Shown: positions 9,301-17,548, counted from the stretch's first letter. The stretch is DNA of 18,128 nucleotides from Ochromonadaceae sp. CCMP2298 (GCA_026770595.1 MU633978.1:1-18128), one strand, 5' to 3'. Numbers and translations: made by a program. The notes: generated from the sequence alone by a model not told the origin.

Positions 9301-9575
9301 GCGTGATGACTGACAGCGAGGACGCGGAGAGCACTCCGTACGGCGCACCCGCCAGCGAGGCACCCTCTGGCGGCGCCTACAAGCGCAGCAAGCGCCACTC
9401 CGAGCCCTCCGCATACCAACCCGGTCGTGCGACTGGGACTGGCGCTTATAGTTCCAGCAGTATAGGCAGGGCGCTGGCCGTCCCACTAGGGGACCTGAGG
9501 CTGCTCTTTTCTTCGTCGTTTTCGGCCTACGGCTCGAAGCTCTACAATCTGAAGGACGACTTCAAAGATGTGTGA
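6321..9575 (+). CDS. MFS transporter with an inserted Sec14/CRAL-TRIO domain
   Basis: The protein is about 1051 aa after removal of one intron (7521-7619; AAG|GTACCA...CAAG|ATATCG). Residues ~5-191 hold six hydrophobic helices and ~691-1000 hold six more, the 6+6 layout of a major facilitator. The TM7-8 region (LIPVWIVIPASAGGLEYTVSEVALVL) resembles the ZIFL/TCR-type MFS pattern with 'GGL' followed by a 'seig/sev' loop. Between the halves, ~235-460, is a CRAL-TRIO_N plus Sec14 lipid-binding domain: RKMYAKTLAWRRRHQIDRL, LRLYPHAIHGY, VMTVLDVGGIS, then YYPEQVQRLVIVNAPRWF. A Gly/Ala/Arg-rich disordered linker follows. Substrate and ligand cannot be told; membrane location is inferred. The ATG at 6321 is used because the upstream frame opens only with GTG at 6273. 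A 5' UTR intron is possible. Confidence 0.82.
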   Translation: MEGNVGLSYILTLAVVTYTRFAWLPWMVIHLHQRKYNSWTTTVSAYGLLLSGFQLGHYLGEALMKARKCGSSAYSISFMTLTASFMATCFVTRYILLLLLFIAMGTSSAILSGVSIGVGVDKYSPSLAFLKRPNDMDAKGGLERRTVAFAFVVLASGYLYRAEPLVASPVYFLALLLALFCILLLIYYGLMSRMVKRRAQFNSAQQAKAVGGLGGGQPVDLVEADSEEQYDGPVPPNFYSTCRGSIVEARKMYAKTLAWRRRHQIDRLADIPQQHFHDILRLYPHAIHGYSLEGSAVVYELLGKGNMSGAKKLGVTPETLIWHFALRNELAFNTLLEPAFLRSCMTQEGSVLVNEPPPLHPNNPGPDEVTQTPVRRVMTVLDVGGISISALNADVINFIKVPKPPYLPSLLHVSPVICIVFTLLINHTPNDIKISGEMIDSYYPEQVQRLVIVNAPRWFSSIWTVLARVLPESVQKKIDILYDSKGLDAYIHPSQRPQAYGGTDVDLGQGAGHLEFLAIERRWQEMPAPSAERESRVEGTGAKSTPDAKSRAGAGAGAGSGGSDSVMGWVRKQFQATPSAYLGGKNEYRFNSTTGTWDFDVEQAQPRTPRGEEESHLSHSDSDGEGEGIPFGGRRSGRRRRLTKEQLEEHGLVLAIQAAHLAATFSTSRGGAFVSEQQDQEDMGLAEQGIFRVNHGTSGAQDDNAPASRSKGARVLSDSAGFKLSAPLFLLVLAIYLLSHWIYSSLLTLIPVWIVIPASAGGLEYTVSEVALVLSSSAMQLLVGQSLLGSRCDHVLKSSPVRTLRIASGVLIAMLFLLPWFLDYVGFGAPTGAPATGPVLSVVSVFGKVLESHTPLSYSTFMSADHHNVAYDYVHWASSSYAFPHRSLLALQVPALLLALLVGSLHMFRKAAGVLLHLTLSSAFSAPEAVRHTLSGFMDICCPALATVLFSAVYGLRLHYPMDASGFFAVAGCTAGLVYIGSLFLTVHFRGDYGVMTDSEDAESTPYGAPASEAPSGGAYKRSKRHSEPSAYQPGRATGTGAYSSSSIGRALAVPLGDLRLLFSSSFSAYGSKLYNLKDDFKDV
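7521..7619 (+). other. 99-nt intron, in frame and free of stop codons
   Basis: The donor AAG|GTACCA and acceptor ATCAAG|ATATCG fit GT-AG rules. The translated interior (VPKPPYLPSLLHVSPVICIV and onwards) breaks the Sec14 fold between NADVINFIK and ISGEMIDSYYPEQV, which join naturally when it is removed. It is also AT-richer than its flanks. Because it is exactly 33 codons with no stop, retention would add 33 residues without a frameshift. Confidence 0.85.
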
Positions 9576-9881
9576 GGGTGTGAGGGTGTGAGGATTTACC
9601 TTTAATCTAATCGTTCAAGTTTTTACAGTCAGTGGCTCTCTTGTCCTTGCGACCTTCACAAGGACGTAGCAAAGGGGCGGCATTTCAGCAGCCAGCCTTT
9701 CAACTTGTTTAATGTTCGGGGGCAGAGGCTGAAAAGCTGTTTCCCCTCTGGCGCATTGCGTGTAGCTGTGGTGGAGGAGGTTGCACACCTCGAGGGCGAC
9801 TGTCCCTATGGTATGGGATTTGATGATGCGTACTGTATAATATGTCATTTTTTGCAGAATTAATATGTCAGAATTAAACTT
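9576..9881. other. 3' flanks of two convergent genes
   Basis: The transporter (plus) and Nup85 (minus) end towards each other across 306 nt. A small GTGTGAGG tandem repeat follows the transporter stop at about 9573-9593. A hairpin, GTCCTT paired with AAGGAC, lies near 9645-9667. A minus-strand frame of 77 codons (9615-9848) has no recognised domain and is treated as unsupported. Confidence 0.65.
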
Positions 9882-12735
9882 TTACAGAAAGGCTAAAGAA
9901 GCACCAGAAAGCATTTCGTACGCCTCCTGCTCCTGCAGCGACCTGCACGCGCCCAATTTCCTCCGCTCCCGACTGTCCGCCGCGGAGACGAATTGCGGCA
10001 ATGCGAAGGCGTCGCCCCCGAAGGGAGGCCGCCTGCCCGCCGTATTTTGCACCCCCGACGCCTGTAAGGCACTAACTGCAGTAGAGGCCACCCAACGCTC
10101 CGCGCCCCACACTCCTTCGCCCGCTCCCCGCTCTCCGCGTCGGGCGTTCTCCGCCACCACTGCGCTGCTGAGCACACCCAGCAGGCTCAGCCGCAGCGCA
10201 CGCAGCGAGCCCTCGGCCGAGTCCTTGCCGTCAAAGTCAGCCCCCCCCGAGCGCACTTGCAGCAGAGCCTCGCTGCCGTAGCAACCCGCCGCCTCCTCCA
10301 AGTGCGCCAGCAGCAGGTAGGCGCCCGCCTTGCTGAATACCACCCCCGCACCAGCCCCCGCGCCGCTATCCACTGCCGATCCGGGCGCCCCACTCCCCTC
10401 CAGGCGAGACACGAGCTCCGCGTACCACGCGACCAGCTCCAGTATGTGCAGCCAGTACCTGTGCAGAGAAGGGCCCGTCGGAGAGTTCGATGGTTAGATG
10501 AGACACATGCACGCACAAAAATGCAATTTATGAGGTACTCATGGAGGCGACGTCGTACCTAATCGAGAGCGCAGGCCCGCTGGGGCTCGTAATTATGTCG
10601 CCCAGCAACGCCGCGGCCTCCAGCAACGCCGTGCTGTGCGGCCCCGCTCCTCCCTGCTCATCCATGGGCCCAGCCTCAGAAGCCGGATCTGCGAAGCGCA
10701 TCTGCACCGCCTGCACGTACAGCCGCAGTGCGCGCAGACTCTCGCCGAGCGCCTGCCCCTCCGCCTCCACGACGGCCACAGAGGCGGAGGTAGGGGAGGG
10801 CGCTCGCCTCCGGGCTCGGTGCTGCGCAACTGCGGCGACGTCCACGGTCTGCAGCAGTTCCACCGCCTCCAGCAGCGCCCCCTGCAGCTCCAGCTCGCTG
10901 TCCTCGTCGCTCCTCGCGCCCGCCTCCCTGCAGGGCTCTGAGAGAGAGGTGGTGCCGGGTAGGAAGCGCAGGCCAGGGAAGACCCTACAGCAGCCCACCA
11001 CCGCCCAGGCGCAGCGGCTCAGGCTGCTCTCCAGTAAGGCGCGCAGGCGCAGTGCATCCCCCGCGAGGCAGTAGAAGGAGGCAGCCTTAGCCAGTGTGGA
11101 GGCGCGCCCCCGTCCCGCAACTGTCCCACCCACGTCTGCGCCTGTGCCTGCGGGGGGCAGCGGGAAGGCCGGGTTGCGCTGCAGCAGCCAGTGCGCGCGC
11201 CTTAGGAATAGCGAGGCTGCCTCCTCGGGCAAGTCCAGGTCGAAGAGCACGTCCGCCACAGCCAGTGCCTCCCTGTCGCTGCGCAGCGCGCGCACAGGCA
11301 AGATAAGGCGCGCGCAATCTCTGCCGCGCGACGCGCACACGCCCAGGTACCCGAGCACGAGCTCCAGAGGCTGCTCGAGGGCGTTCAGCGCGCAGGCTGC
11401 CTCCAGGAAGACCTCCTCGAAGAAGCTGGTCTCGTGCGCGCTCTCGGGTAGCGGCACCAGCAGGTCCTCCTTGTCGGTGCCAACAACCAGCAGCAGGGAC
11501 AGATGCGCGGTGCAGAGCAGGGGCACCATCGAGAGGACGCGGCTGCGTGGGCTGCCGATGGAGCCGGAGCTGCTCAGAGCGGCTCTCAGTTCGAAGAGGG
11601 ACCTCAGTGTGGGCGCGACGTTGCCAGTCATCACCTCCCGCAGCACGCGCACGTACCCCATCTCACTGAAGAAAAGAGAGAGGAGAAAAAAGAGGGTGAG
11701 CGGGTGAGCAGTCGGGCGAGGTGTGTGAGGCGGGGTCAGAGTGCTGGGGCGGGTGACTCACAGTCCACTCAGCGGGGCGTCACTCAGGCGCACGCACTGC
11801 TCCACCACGCGCCCCAGGTCTCCCCTGTGCAGCGGCGGCGGGTGCACGTAGAGCAGCATGCCTACGCAGAGCCGCGCCCAGTGGAAGCCCTCGGATGCGG
11901 GCATGGGCTGTCTGCTGAGCTGCTCCAGTGTGCTGGCCTCTCCCAGCAGCGCACGCAGCACCGTGTCCAGCTCGGGCACACTGGTCAGCAGCGCGTTGTT
12001 GCTCTGCCGCAGCTTGGCCACGCGCTGCTGCCAGCTGCTGAATTCGCTCGCTATGCTCGCGGCGGTGTCCAGCACTCCTGCGTCTGCCGTGAGTGCGGCG
12101 AAGGGGTGGCTGGCCAGCACCTCGAACAGAGCCAGGCACTGCGCCCTGCTTATGGAGGCGCCCGCCAGGCCCTGCATGCCGCCGCTCTCCAGCGCCGCCT
12201 GTATCTCTGAGTGCGCCTGCAGCAGGGCCGAGGCCGCGCCCAGAGAGCCCTGCAGCACCAACTGGTACACGAGCTCCCAGTAGCCCCAGGAGGAGCCCGC
12301 ACCCGTAATCAGCTCTGGCTGATCGGCATTGAGCAGCTGCTCCACGAATACGTCTAGGGGCAGGGGGCAGCAGACCTCCCGCAGCCAGCGCACGAACTCG
12401 ATGCTCAGCAGCTTGGTGGGGTTCAGCAGGAACACCTCGCACACGTGCCAGGACTTCTCCATGCTGTGCACCGCGTAGTACTCCTGGTCCAAGGAGGCAC
12501 TGGGGTTGGTTCTACTGCTACTGGAGTCCTGGGACTCTGCGATCTCGCTGACTTCTGCCGCCAGGGCGCGCAGGTGCGAGCGAAACTCTGCGCTGCATCG
12601 TAGGATTTCCAGCTTAATCTCGTCGCCCAAGAACTGGGGATCGACGTTCTGCGGTATGCGCTGGAATACAGCGAAGGAATCGAATATGAACTTCCTGCAG
12701 CTGCAGCTCAGAGGATCCGACGCCGACTGCTGCAT
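9882..12735 (-). CDS. NUP85: Nucleoporin Nup85, three exons
   Basis: Nup85 is an alpha-helical scaffold subunit of the Y-complex (Nup107-160 complex) of the nuclear pore. The exons are 11762-12735, 10559-11665 and 9882-10458, with introns 11666-11761 and 10459-10558. They join in frame to about 885 aa, longer than human (~656). Matching stretches include RKFIFDSFAVFQRI near the N-terminus, WHVCEVFLLNP...FVRWL, and YWELVYQLVLQGSLGAASALL, the Nup85 'fWxLvxxLvLqGrLxxA' pattern. Leu-rich helical repeats continue to the end. The extra length is partly Ala/Gly/Ser-rich loops such as DSGAGAGAGVV. The ATG at 12733-12735 is the first usable one. The frame stays open upstream to about 12993 but has no ATG, so the true N-terminus is uncertain. 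Confidence 0.85.
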
Positions 12736-13233
12736 CTCTCCTGGTTGCAACTCAGCTCCCCAGAGCTTGCACGTCAAAGCAGCAGGAACTCCGCCAGCAG
12801 CACGAAGCAACTGTAAGTCCAGGGCGAGATAATCGAAGGCGATTGACGCTGTGGACCCACTGCTTACGACACTGTCACCCCTCCAATGCTTGAATGCGCA
12901 ATGGAGGGGTTTGAGATTTGGGGTCGGGGTTTTGGCAAAACCTGCGAAAAAGGGTCGGGGTGGGTGTTTTCGCACCCCACCCCACCCGCCCACCCGTACG
13001 CGTTCAGTACACCCGGTAAGTATAAGTTAGAAACTTGAATATAATGAGAAACGATGCTCTGCGTGGAAAGGATGCCACAGTGGAAGGAAGCTACGAGGAT
13101 ATGGAAGGGTTTCGTGAGGGTCGCTTCCCGTGAAAATTTACAGAGAAGAATGCTGGAATTCGCGGGCTGATTACTGCTTCATTGGTATTACTACAAATTT
13201 AATTTAGAATAACAATGAGTGATTATGTACTAT
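12736..13233. other. Upstream region of Nup85 with clustered small hairpins
   Basis: The frame of Nup85 is open over 12736-12993 but has no ATG. The first ATG on the minus strand after the REP stop (13180-13182) begins only a three-codon ORF. Around 12870-12985 several stem-loops lie close together: ACCCCTCCA/TGGAGGGGT, GGTTTTG/CAAAACC, and GGGTG/CACCC flanking TTTTCG. GGGTCGGGG occurs twice. This reads as a small foldback or simple repeat in the 5' leader rather than coding sequence. Confidence 0.55.
12876..12911. repeat. Stem-loop upstream of Nup85
   Basis: ACCCCTCCAATGC near 12877 pairs with GCGCAATGGAGGGGT ending near 12911. The stem has a mismatch near its apex and a loop of about 6 nt. 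It is followed by the GGTTTTGGCAAAACC palindrome and a G/C-rich stem. Together they suggest a compact inverted-repeat cluster. Confidence 0.6.
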
Positions 13234-15336
13234 TCATGAAGACTGGGCGTCCTCGGTGGGCGCAGCTGAGGCGTCTGCCTCGCCCTGACCCTCGCCAGGG
13301 GGGGGTAGGGGGGCGATGGCGCTGAGAGCGAACTCCAGGTAAGCGTCCTCGTCGTCCTCTGCGCCGCGACCCGCGTTGGCCGATACGTCTGCGCGCTCTT
13401 GCCGCTCCAGGGTGAAGTCCCTGCCCGGGAAGAGCTGCTGAAAGATGTCGCGGGCATCGTCGTGGGCGGCGTGCATGCTGAAGGACGCGTCTGACTCCGC
13501 GCATAACCGCACGTTGGCGGGCAGTTCACCCACCCCGCTGCCCGGGCTCGTCTCGTAGATGGGCTGCAGCGTGACGACGCGGCTTATCTCAACCGGCTCC
13601 TGAGCACAGCCGCTCAGGAAGGACGCGCGCACCAATGCCACCGCCTTCTCCATCAGCTCGCGGGTGGCAGCCGCTGTCCCCTGCGCCGCCTGCCTCCAGT
13701 CAGCGCTGTCGGGCCTAGGCACCATGGTGCTGATGTGGAAGCAGACCGCGCCGGCCGGAGCCGCGTTGGTGGATGCGTCGGTCTGGATGATGTGGATGGC
13801 GAAGGCGTTGTTAAGCGTTCCTGCGCCGCTGTCAGCCCTTCCTACTGCGTCTCTGCCCGAGAAGGGCGGGATGATGATTATGGAGCGCGAGGACGGCAGC
13901 GGAGACCCTATCCACAGCGACGTGCACAGCGCCTTGAGGACGCTCTGGGTGCGCACGCGGGGCCAGTAAGACGCGCCGCACACGAAGTGGTCGCAGGAGA
14001 TCTGCTTGCCGGTGCTGTCTGTGATTGAGGCGACGCACACGCGTCCTCCCTCCCGAGCACCACCTCCAGACGCAGGCGCATCCGTGCTGCCCTCATCGGC
14101 CCCAGCGCTCTCCCTCGCCTGCCCAGCTAGCTGCAGAGAAGTCACCGAGCGCCTCAGGATGAAAGTGCCGCCCCACACTGCGCTCATCCGACAAAAAGCC
14201 TGGATGATCTCGCTGGTGCCGTAGACGGGCGCCAGGAAGGCGGTCTCCCCGAAACGTCCGATGGAGTCCACGTGCAGGAACATGTCCCGCAGGGCGTCGC
14301 GCGTCAGATACGGTGCAGGGCCGCCTGCGCCGCTCAGCGGGCGCGTGTGACAGCACAGGGCGTAGACAACAATCTGCTGCAGCTTGGGGGACATCTTGCT
14401 GCTGTCGAGGAACTGCTGGATGGGCTTGTCCTCGTAGGCGCGCAGGTCGTACCCGTGCGACTGCTGCTTGTTCTGCGGCCGGTACAGCGACCGCCCCACG
14501 GCCAGCTCGTTCTCGTTCAGAGAGCTGTTGTCCGTGCCGCCACTCGTTCTGCCGTAGTCGGCCACGAAGAGGTGGAACTTCATGAGGGCGCGCTTCTCCA
14601 GAGCCCCCAGCACCGATGTGTTGAACACGTCATTCTTCGAGCAGGGCACCTTCCACAGCTGCCTGTGCACCTCAGACGCCCTCCCCGCACTGGCCTGGTC
14701 CAGCCAGAAGTACAGGCCCTCGAAGGACTGGAACTCGAGGTAGTTCGCGACTCCGGAGGTGATCAGCAACTGCGTGATGGCGCCGCTCCCGTAGAGGACC
14801 TTGGCCGTGGTGTCTATGTTGAAGTCTCGGTCTTGCAGAAGCACCCGCGCAGGCGTGAGATGGTTGTGCTTGACGTAATTTCTGAATACGGGGTGCGTTC
14901 GGTCCTGCTGCTCCTCTGCGGCACTTGCCACTTCCATCGCGTAGCCCCAGCAGGCGGGGTGCGCCTTGGAGCTGTTGCTCGGCCTGCGCGGAGCCGCTGC
15001 TTGGACCTCCGCGCCCATTATATTCTTGATATCAACCACGAAAACATCATCGTGCTCTATTAGGCTGACTGATACACCCTCCACGCAATCCTGCTGAGCG
15101 GTCGGCGCAGTATCTTCATTGCGCGCGCGCAGCTTCTCGTAATGAGCCTTGTGGGAGCTGAGGTTGTTCGAGCTGTACGCTTCCCCGTAGTAGTCATTCT
15201 TGTCTAAGTGGAGTACCTTTATTCCATGCTTGGATGCCACGCAGGAGAGGATGGACTGCACCAACCCCGTGCCGAGAAGGATGAGCTCGTAATGCTTTTC
15301 GAGCCCATCTCGGTCCTGGGAGTCTTCCTCACTCAT
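13234..15336 (-). CDS. REP: Rab escort protein (REP / Rab geranylgeranyltransferase component A)
   Basis: REP presents newly made Rab GTPases to geranylgeranyltransferase II and delivers the prenylated Rab to membranes. The 700-aa protein is encoded by a single exon from ATG 15336 to TGA 13234-13236. The N-terminal GDI/REP motif YELILLGTGLVQSIL plus VLHLDKNDYYG (~residues 15-50) is clear. It is followed by RDFNIDTTAKVLYGSGAITQLL, KVPCSKNDVFNT, LEKRALMKFHLF, GRFGETAFLAPVYGTSEIIQAFCRMSAVWGG, and a REP-type C-terminal ARDIFQQLFPGRDF. The C-terminal segment, the insertions and the length favour REP over the shorter GDI (~450 aa). Acidic low-complexity tails flank the ends. The frame is open for 123 codons upstream to another ATG at 15703-15705; this extension has no REP homology and is probably 5' UTR. 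Confidence 0.92.
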   Translation of the reverse strand: MSEEDSQDRDGLEKHYELILLGTGLVQSILSCVASKHGIKVLHLDKNDYYGEAYSSNNLSSHKAHYEKLRARNEDTAPTAQQDCVEGVSVSLIEHDDVFVVDIKNIMGAEVQAAAPRRPSNSSKAHPACWGYAMEVASAAEEQQDRTHPVFRNYVKHNHLTPARVLLQDRDFNIDTTAKVLYGSGAITQLLITSGVANYLEFQSFEGLYFWLDQASAGRASEVHRQLWKVPCSKNDVFNTSVLGALEKRALMKFHLFVADYGRTSGGTDNSSLNENELAVGRSLYRPQNKQQSHGYDLRAYEDKPIQQFLDSSKMSPKLQQIVVYALCCHTRPLSGAGGPAPYLTRDALRDMFLHVDSIGRFGETAFLAPVYGTSEIIQAFCRMSAVWGGTFILRRSVTSLQLAGQARESAGADEGSTDAPASGGGAREGGRVCVASITDSTGKQISCDHFVCGASYWPRVRTQSVLKALCTSLWIGSPLPSSRSIIIIPPFSGRDAVGRADSGAGTLNNAFAIHIIQTDASTNAAPAGAVCFHISTMVPRPDSADWRQAAQGTAAATRELMEKAVALVRASFLSGCAQEPVEISRVVTLQPIYETSPGSGVGELPANVRLCAESDASFSMHAAHDDARDIFQQLFPGRDFTLERQERADVSANAGRGAEDDEDAYLEFALSAIAPLPPPGEGQGEADASAAPTEDAQSS

Positions 15337-15703
15337 GCTGCCGCTGCTGCCGCGAGAGAGGTAGCAGCTGGCCGTGACGCACTCCTCAGCTCCCGCAATC
15401 CCGTGCCGCAGCTGCCGATTCCAAGTATTCTGTTCGTGTTGTTCGTGCTGCGAAGTGTTCCATTTCCTCAGTTGTCCCCTGCATCCTTCAGCAAAATGTA
15501 TACCACAGAAAAGACGCTTTTGTAGATTTACCATATGATCAACAGCGCCAATTTTGAGAGGCGAACGCGGAATCAAAGCTCCAAAGCAGGTGTGGAGAAA
15601 CCGCAGGAGCGCAGCGAGGCAGCCATCCCACGTGCCTAGCACAACCCAACCAAGGTCTCGTGGAGGAAGAGTCGCTTTCTTTGATAACGCCTTCCACACA
15701 GCC
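15337..15703. promoter_or_regulatory. Putative bidirectional promoter between REP and NDUFB8
   Basis: The 367-nt gap separates two divergently read start codons (15336 minus, 15704 plus). It must carry both core promoters, with the elements themselves not recognisable. No TATA box is visible. The assignment rests on gene orientation alone. Confidence 0.5.
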
Positions 15704-16201
15704 ATGCTGTCGGCGACTCTCCGCCGCGTTTCGCGCCTTTCCGTGCGACAAATCGTGACCCGACTGGGACACGATAGTCATGGTCCGATGATGCCACCGT
15801 TCGCACGGCTAAGGCCTCCCACCGGAAAGGTTCGTATCTCATGTACCGCTTGCAACTGATCGCTCTCGTGTCACTTTTTAAAACGCCATGTCTCCGTTCT
15901 CATCTGCCCATAGATTCCGGAGGAGACTGAGCTCGTGTGGGACGATTCCGTTGCTCCGGAGACTTGTGTCGACTTCGATGCTCCCCACGTGGAGAGCAAA
16001 GATGTGTACCTGCACTGGCTGATGGCGATGGGCTTTTTCGTGGGGATCTACACAGTTGTATGGCTCAGTGACCCTGTTGCGTGCAGGCCAGTTGCTCCGA
16101 GGTCTGCGGTGATCTCTCAGGAGTCGTTCGATTTCAGCATGGGCAAGGGAGGGGCAGCGGACGAGGAGCACGAGGAGGAGGAGGAGGAGGACGAGGAGTA
16201 G
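15704..16201 (+). CDS. NDUFB8: Mitochondrial complex I subunit NDUFB8-like (ASHI), two exons
   Basis: This is a likely accessory subunit of NADH:ubiquinone oxidoreductase in the inner mitochondrial membrane. The exons are 15704-15829 and 15914-16201, with an intron at 15830-15913 (AAG|GTTCGT...CATAG|ATTCC), giving 137 aa. The N-terminus MLSATLRRVSRLSVRQIVTR is Arg/Ser-rich without acidic residues, a typical presequence. It is followed by PPFARLRPPTGK, then IPEETELVWDDSVAPE and FDAPHV, which resemble NDUFB8 of plants and algae. A single membrane helix (WLMAMGFFVGIYTVVWL, ~residues 80-96) is followed by DPVACRPVAPRS. The C-terminus ends in an unusual run of Glu/Asp. The family call comes from remembered motif resemblance in a short, poorly conserved protein. 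Confidence 0.78.
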
Positions 16202-16349
16202 GTGTCCAATTAGAAATCTGCTAGGTCTCAGTTAGGTCGTGTGCACTGTAAATAGAACACCGGACCCATGGCAGCTGGCTTTCAAGCTTTTTGTTGTCGA
16301 AAAGATTGCTTATTGCACATGTACATAGACTACGGGGCGGCTAGGAGGA
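16202..16349. other. 3' flanks of convergent NDUFB8 and CSN5
   Basis: The 148-nt gap separates the NDUFB8 stop (16199-16201) from the CSN5 stop (16350-16352). Both transcripts must end here, and overlapping 3' UTRs are likely. No defined terminator or polyadenylation signal is evident. Confidence 0.5.
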
Positions 16350-17548
16350 CTACGAGGACTGGTCCATGGAGGTGCCAGAGGTGCCAGGGGTGGAGGCAGA
16401 AGCCCTCGCGCCGTTGCGCTTGGCGATGTATCTGCCGAAGAGGTCGATCTTGGCCACGTGCGCGCACAGACAGCGGCACTGCGCCTCCCCCAGCCGCGCA
16501 GCCAGCTGAGGGTGAGAGGGGAATGGTGAAAGTGTGTTAGTGTGGTGCGAAACTGGCCAGGCAGTGTAGTCCTCACCTTGTCCGGCCCGCCCTTGGCCCC
16601 CTTCCCCTCGCCACCGCCTGTGCGCTCCCCCTCCTCCTCCTCCACGTCGCCTACGAGCGGCATTTCCCCCGCTGCGTCAGTGTAGAGGGCGCTCTGGTTG
16701 GCCCTTGCCGGGTGCGCCTTCTCTAGTCTGTTGGTGATGGCACGTGCCTTTCCCGCCACCTTGCTGCAGTACTTTTCCTCCCGGTTGTCGCTCGTGCAGA
16801 AGGCATTCTGCCACAGGAACTTGTTCTTCAGCACGCCCAGGGTCCTCTGCGAGAGCGAGGACATGAAGTATTCGATCTCCAGTTTGTAGTATCTGTTCCA
16901 GCAGGAGCCCCACAGCTCCAGGCGGCGTCGGTCCTCCAGCACTATCTGCCCGTCAGGCGTCTCGTTCGCGCGCGCGTTGTGCTCCGGAGGGAAGACCCGG
17001 AAGGCCATCATCTCGGGGCGCCCCTTGTCCAGGGAGTACAGCGGGTCGATGACGATGGCGAGCCAGGGGTTGCCGTGCGGGTCCTCGGACCTCTGCCACT
17101 GCAGCTGCGTGGTCATATCGGTGGAGGACAGGAAGCAGTGCCCGTGCGCGTCCAGATCGAAGGGGTGCGTGTGGTACCATCCGCAGAACCGCTCCTTCCT
17201 CGTGATCTCCAGCGCGTCTCCCAGCTCGATCATGTAGTTAATCACGTTTTCGTCGTCGGCCACGACGGTGGTCTCGAAGCCCTCGATGGGGAGCGCCTGC
17301 GCGTCACAGATGACGAGGGAGTGGGGGTCCTCCGTGTCGGGGCGCCCGAGTAGCAGACCCATGACCTCGATGGGCTTTCCATTCTGCTTTATGCCCTTCT
17401 CTACACCCTGCTGTCCGTGCATCATCATCTTGATCGACGCCGATGGGCTGATTTTCACCTTCTTGAAGTACTTCGCGTCCTGCATCCACAGCTTCTGGTC
17501 CCGAACAGTCTGGAGCTTCTCCTCGTCGAAGGAATACAGGTTCTCCAT
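16350..17548 (-). CDS. CSN5: COP9 signalosome subunit 5 (CSN5/JAB1), JAMM metalloprotease, two exons
   Basis: CSN5 is the zinc isopeptidase of the COP9 signalosome that removes NEDD8 from cullin-RING ligases. The exons are 16577-17548 (324 aa) and 16350-16505 (51 aa), with an intron at 16506-16576, giving 375 aa. The MPN+ features are FKKVKISPSASIKMMMHGQQG, PIEVMGLLLGRP (E61, the acid/base Glu), and the zinc motif GWYHTHPFDLDAHGHCFLSSTD with H126, H128 and D144. In well-known CSN5 proteins the spacing from the second His to the Asp is ten residues; here it is fifteen. VDPLYSLDKGRPEMMAFRVFP continues the MPN fold. The C-terminal region contains the YYKLEIEYF segment typical of CSN5. The ATG at 17546-17548 is used because the frame upstream opens only with TTG. 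Confidence 0.93.

Noticed and set aside
8540-9313. 257-codon plus-strand frame inside the transporter gene
   Set aside because: It overlaps the second membrane half of the transporter in another frame. Its translation is Ala/Gly/Arg/His-rich with no domain, as expected from a GC-rich coding shadow.
9645-9667. Hairpin GTCCTT/AAGGAC as an intrinsic terminator
   Set aside because: A bacterial-type terminator is not expected in this eukaryotic context, and no U-tract follows. Its role is unknown.
10541-11074. 177-codon plus-strand frame over Nup85 exon 2
   Set aside because: It is Ser/Ala-rich antisense translation of a coding exon with no independent support.
11503-12210. 235-codon plus-strand frame opposite Nup85
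   Set aside because: It crosses the Nup85 intron, has low-complexity Gln/His/Arg content, and no recognisable motif.
14272-15063. 263-codon plus-strand frame opposite the Rab escort protein
   Set aside because: It is antisense to a gene with clear homology along its length, and its composition is that of a GC-rich shadow.
13234-15336. Call of Rab GDI instead of REP
   Set aside because: The N-terminal motifs are shared, but the 700-aa length, the inserts and the C-terminal IFQQLFPGRDF match REP and not the ~450-aa GDI.
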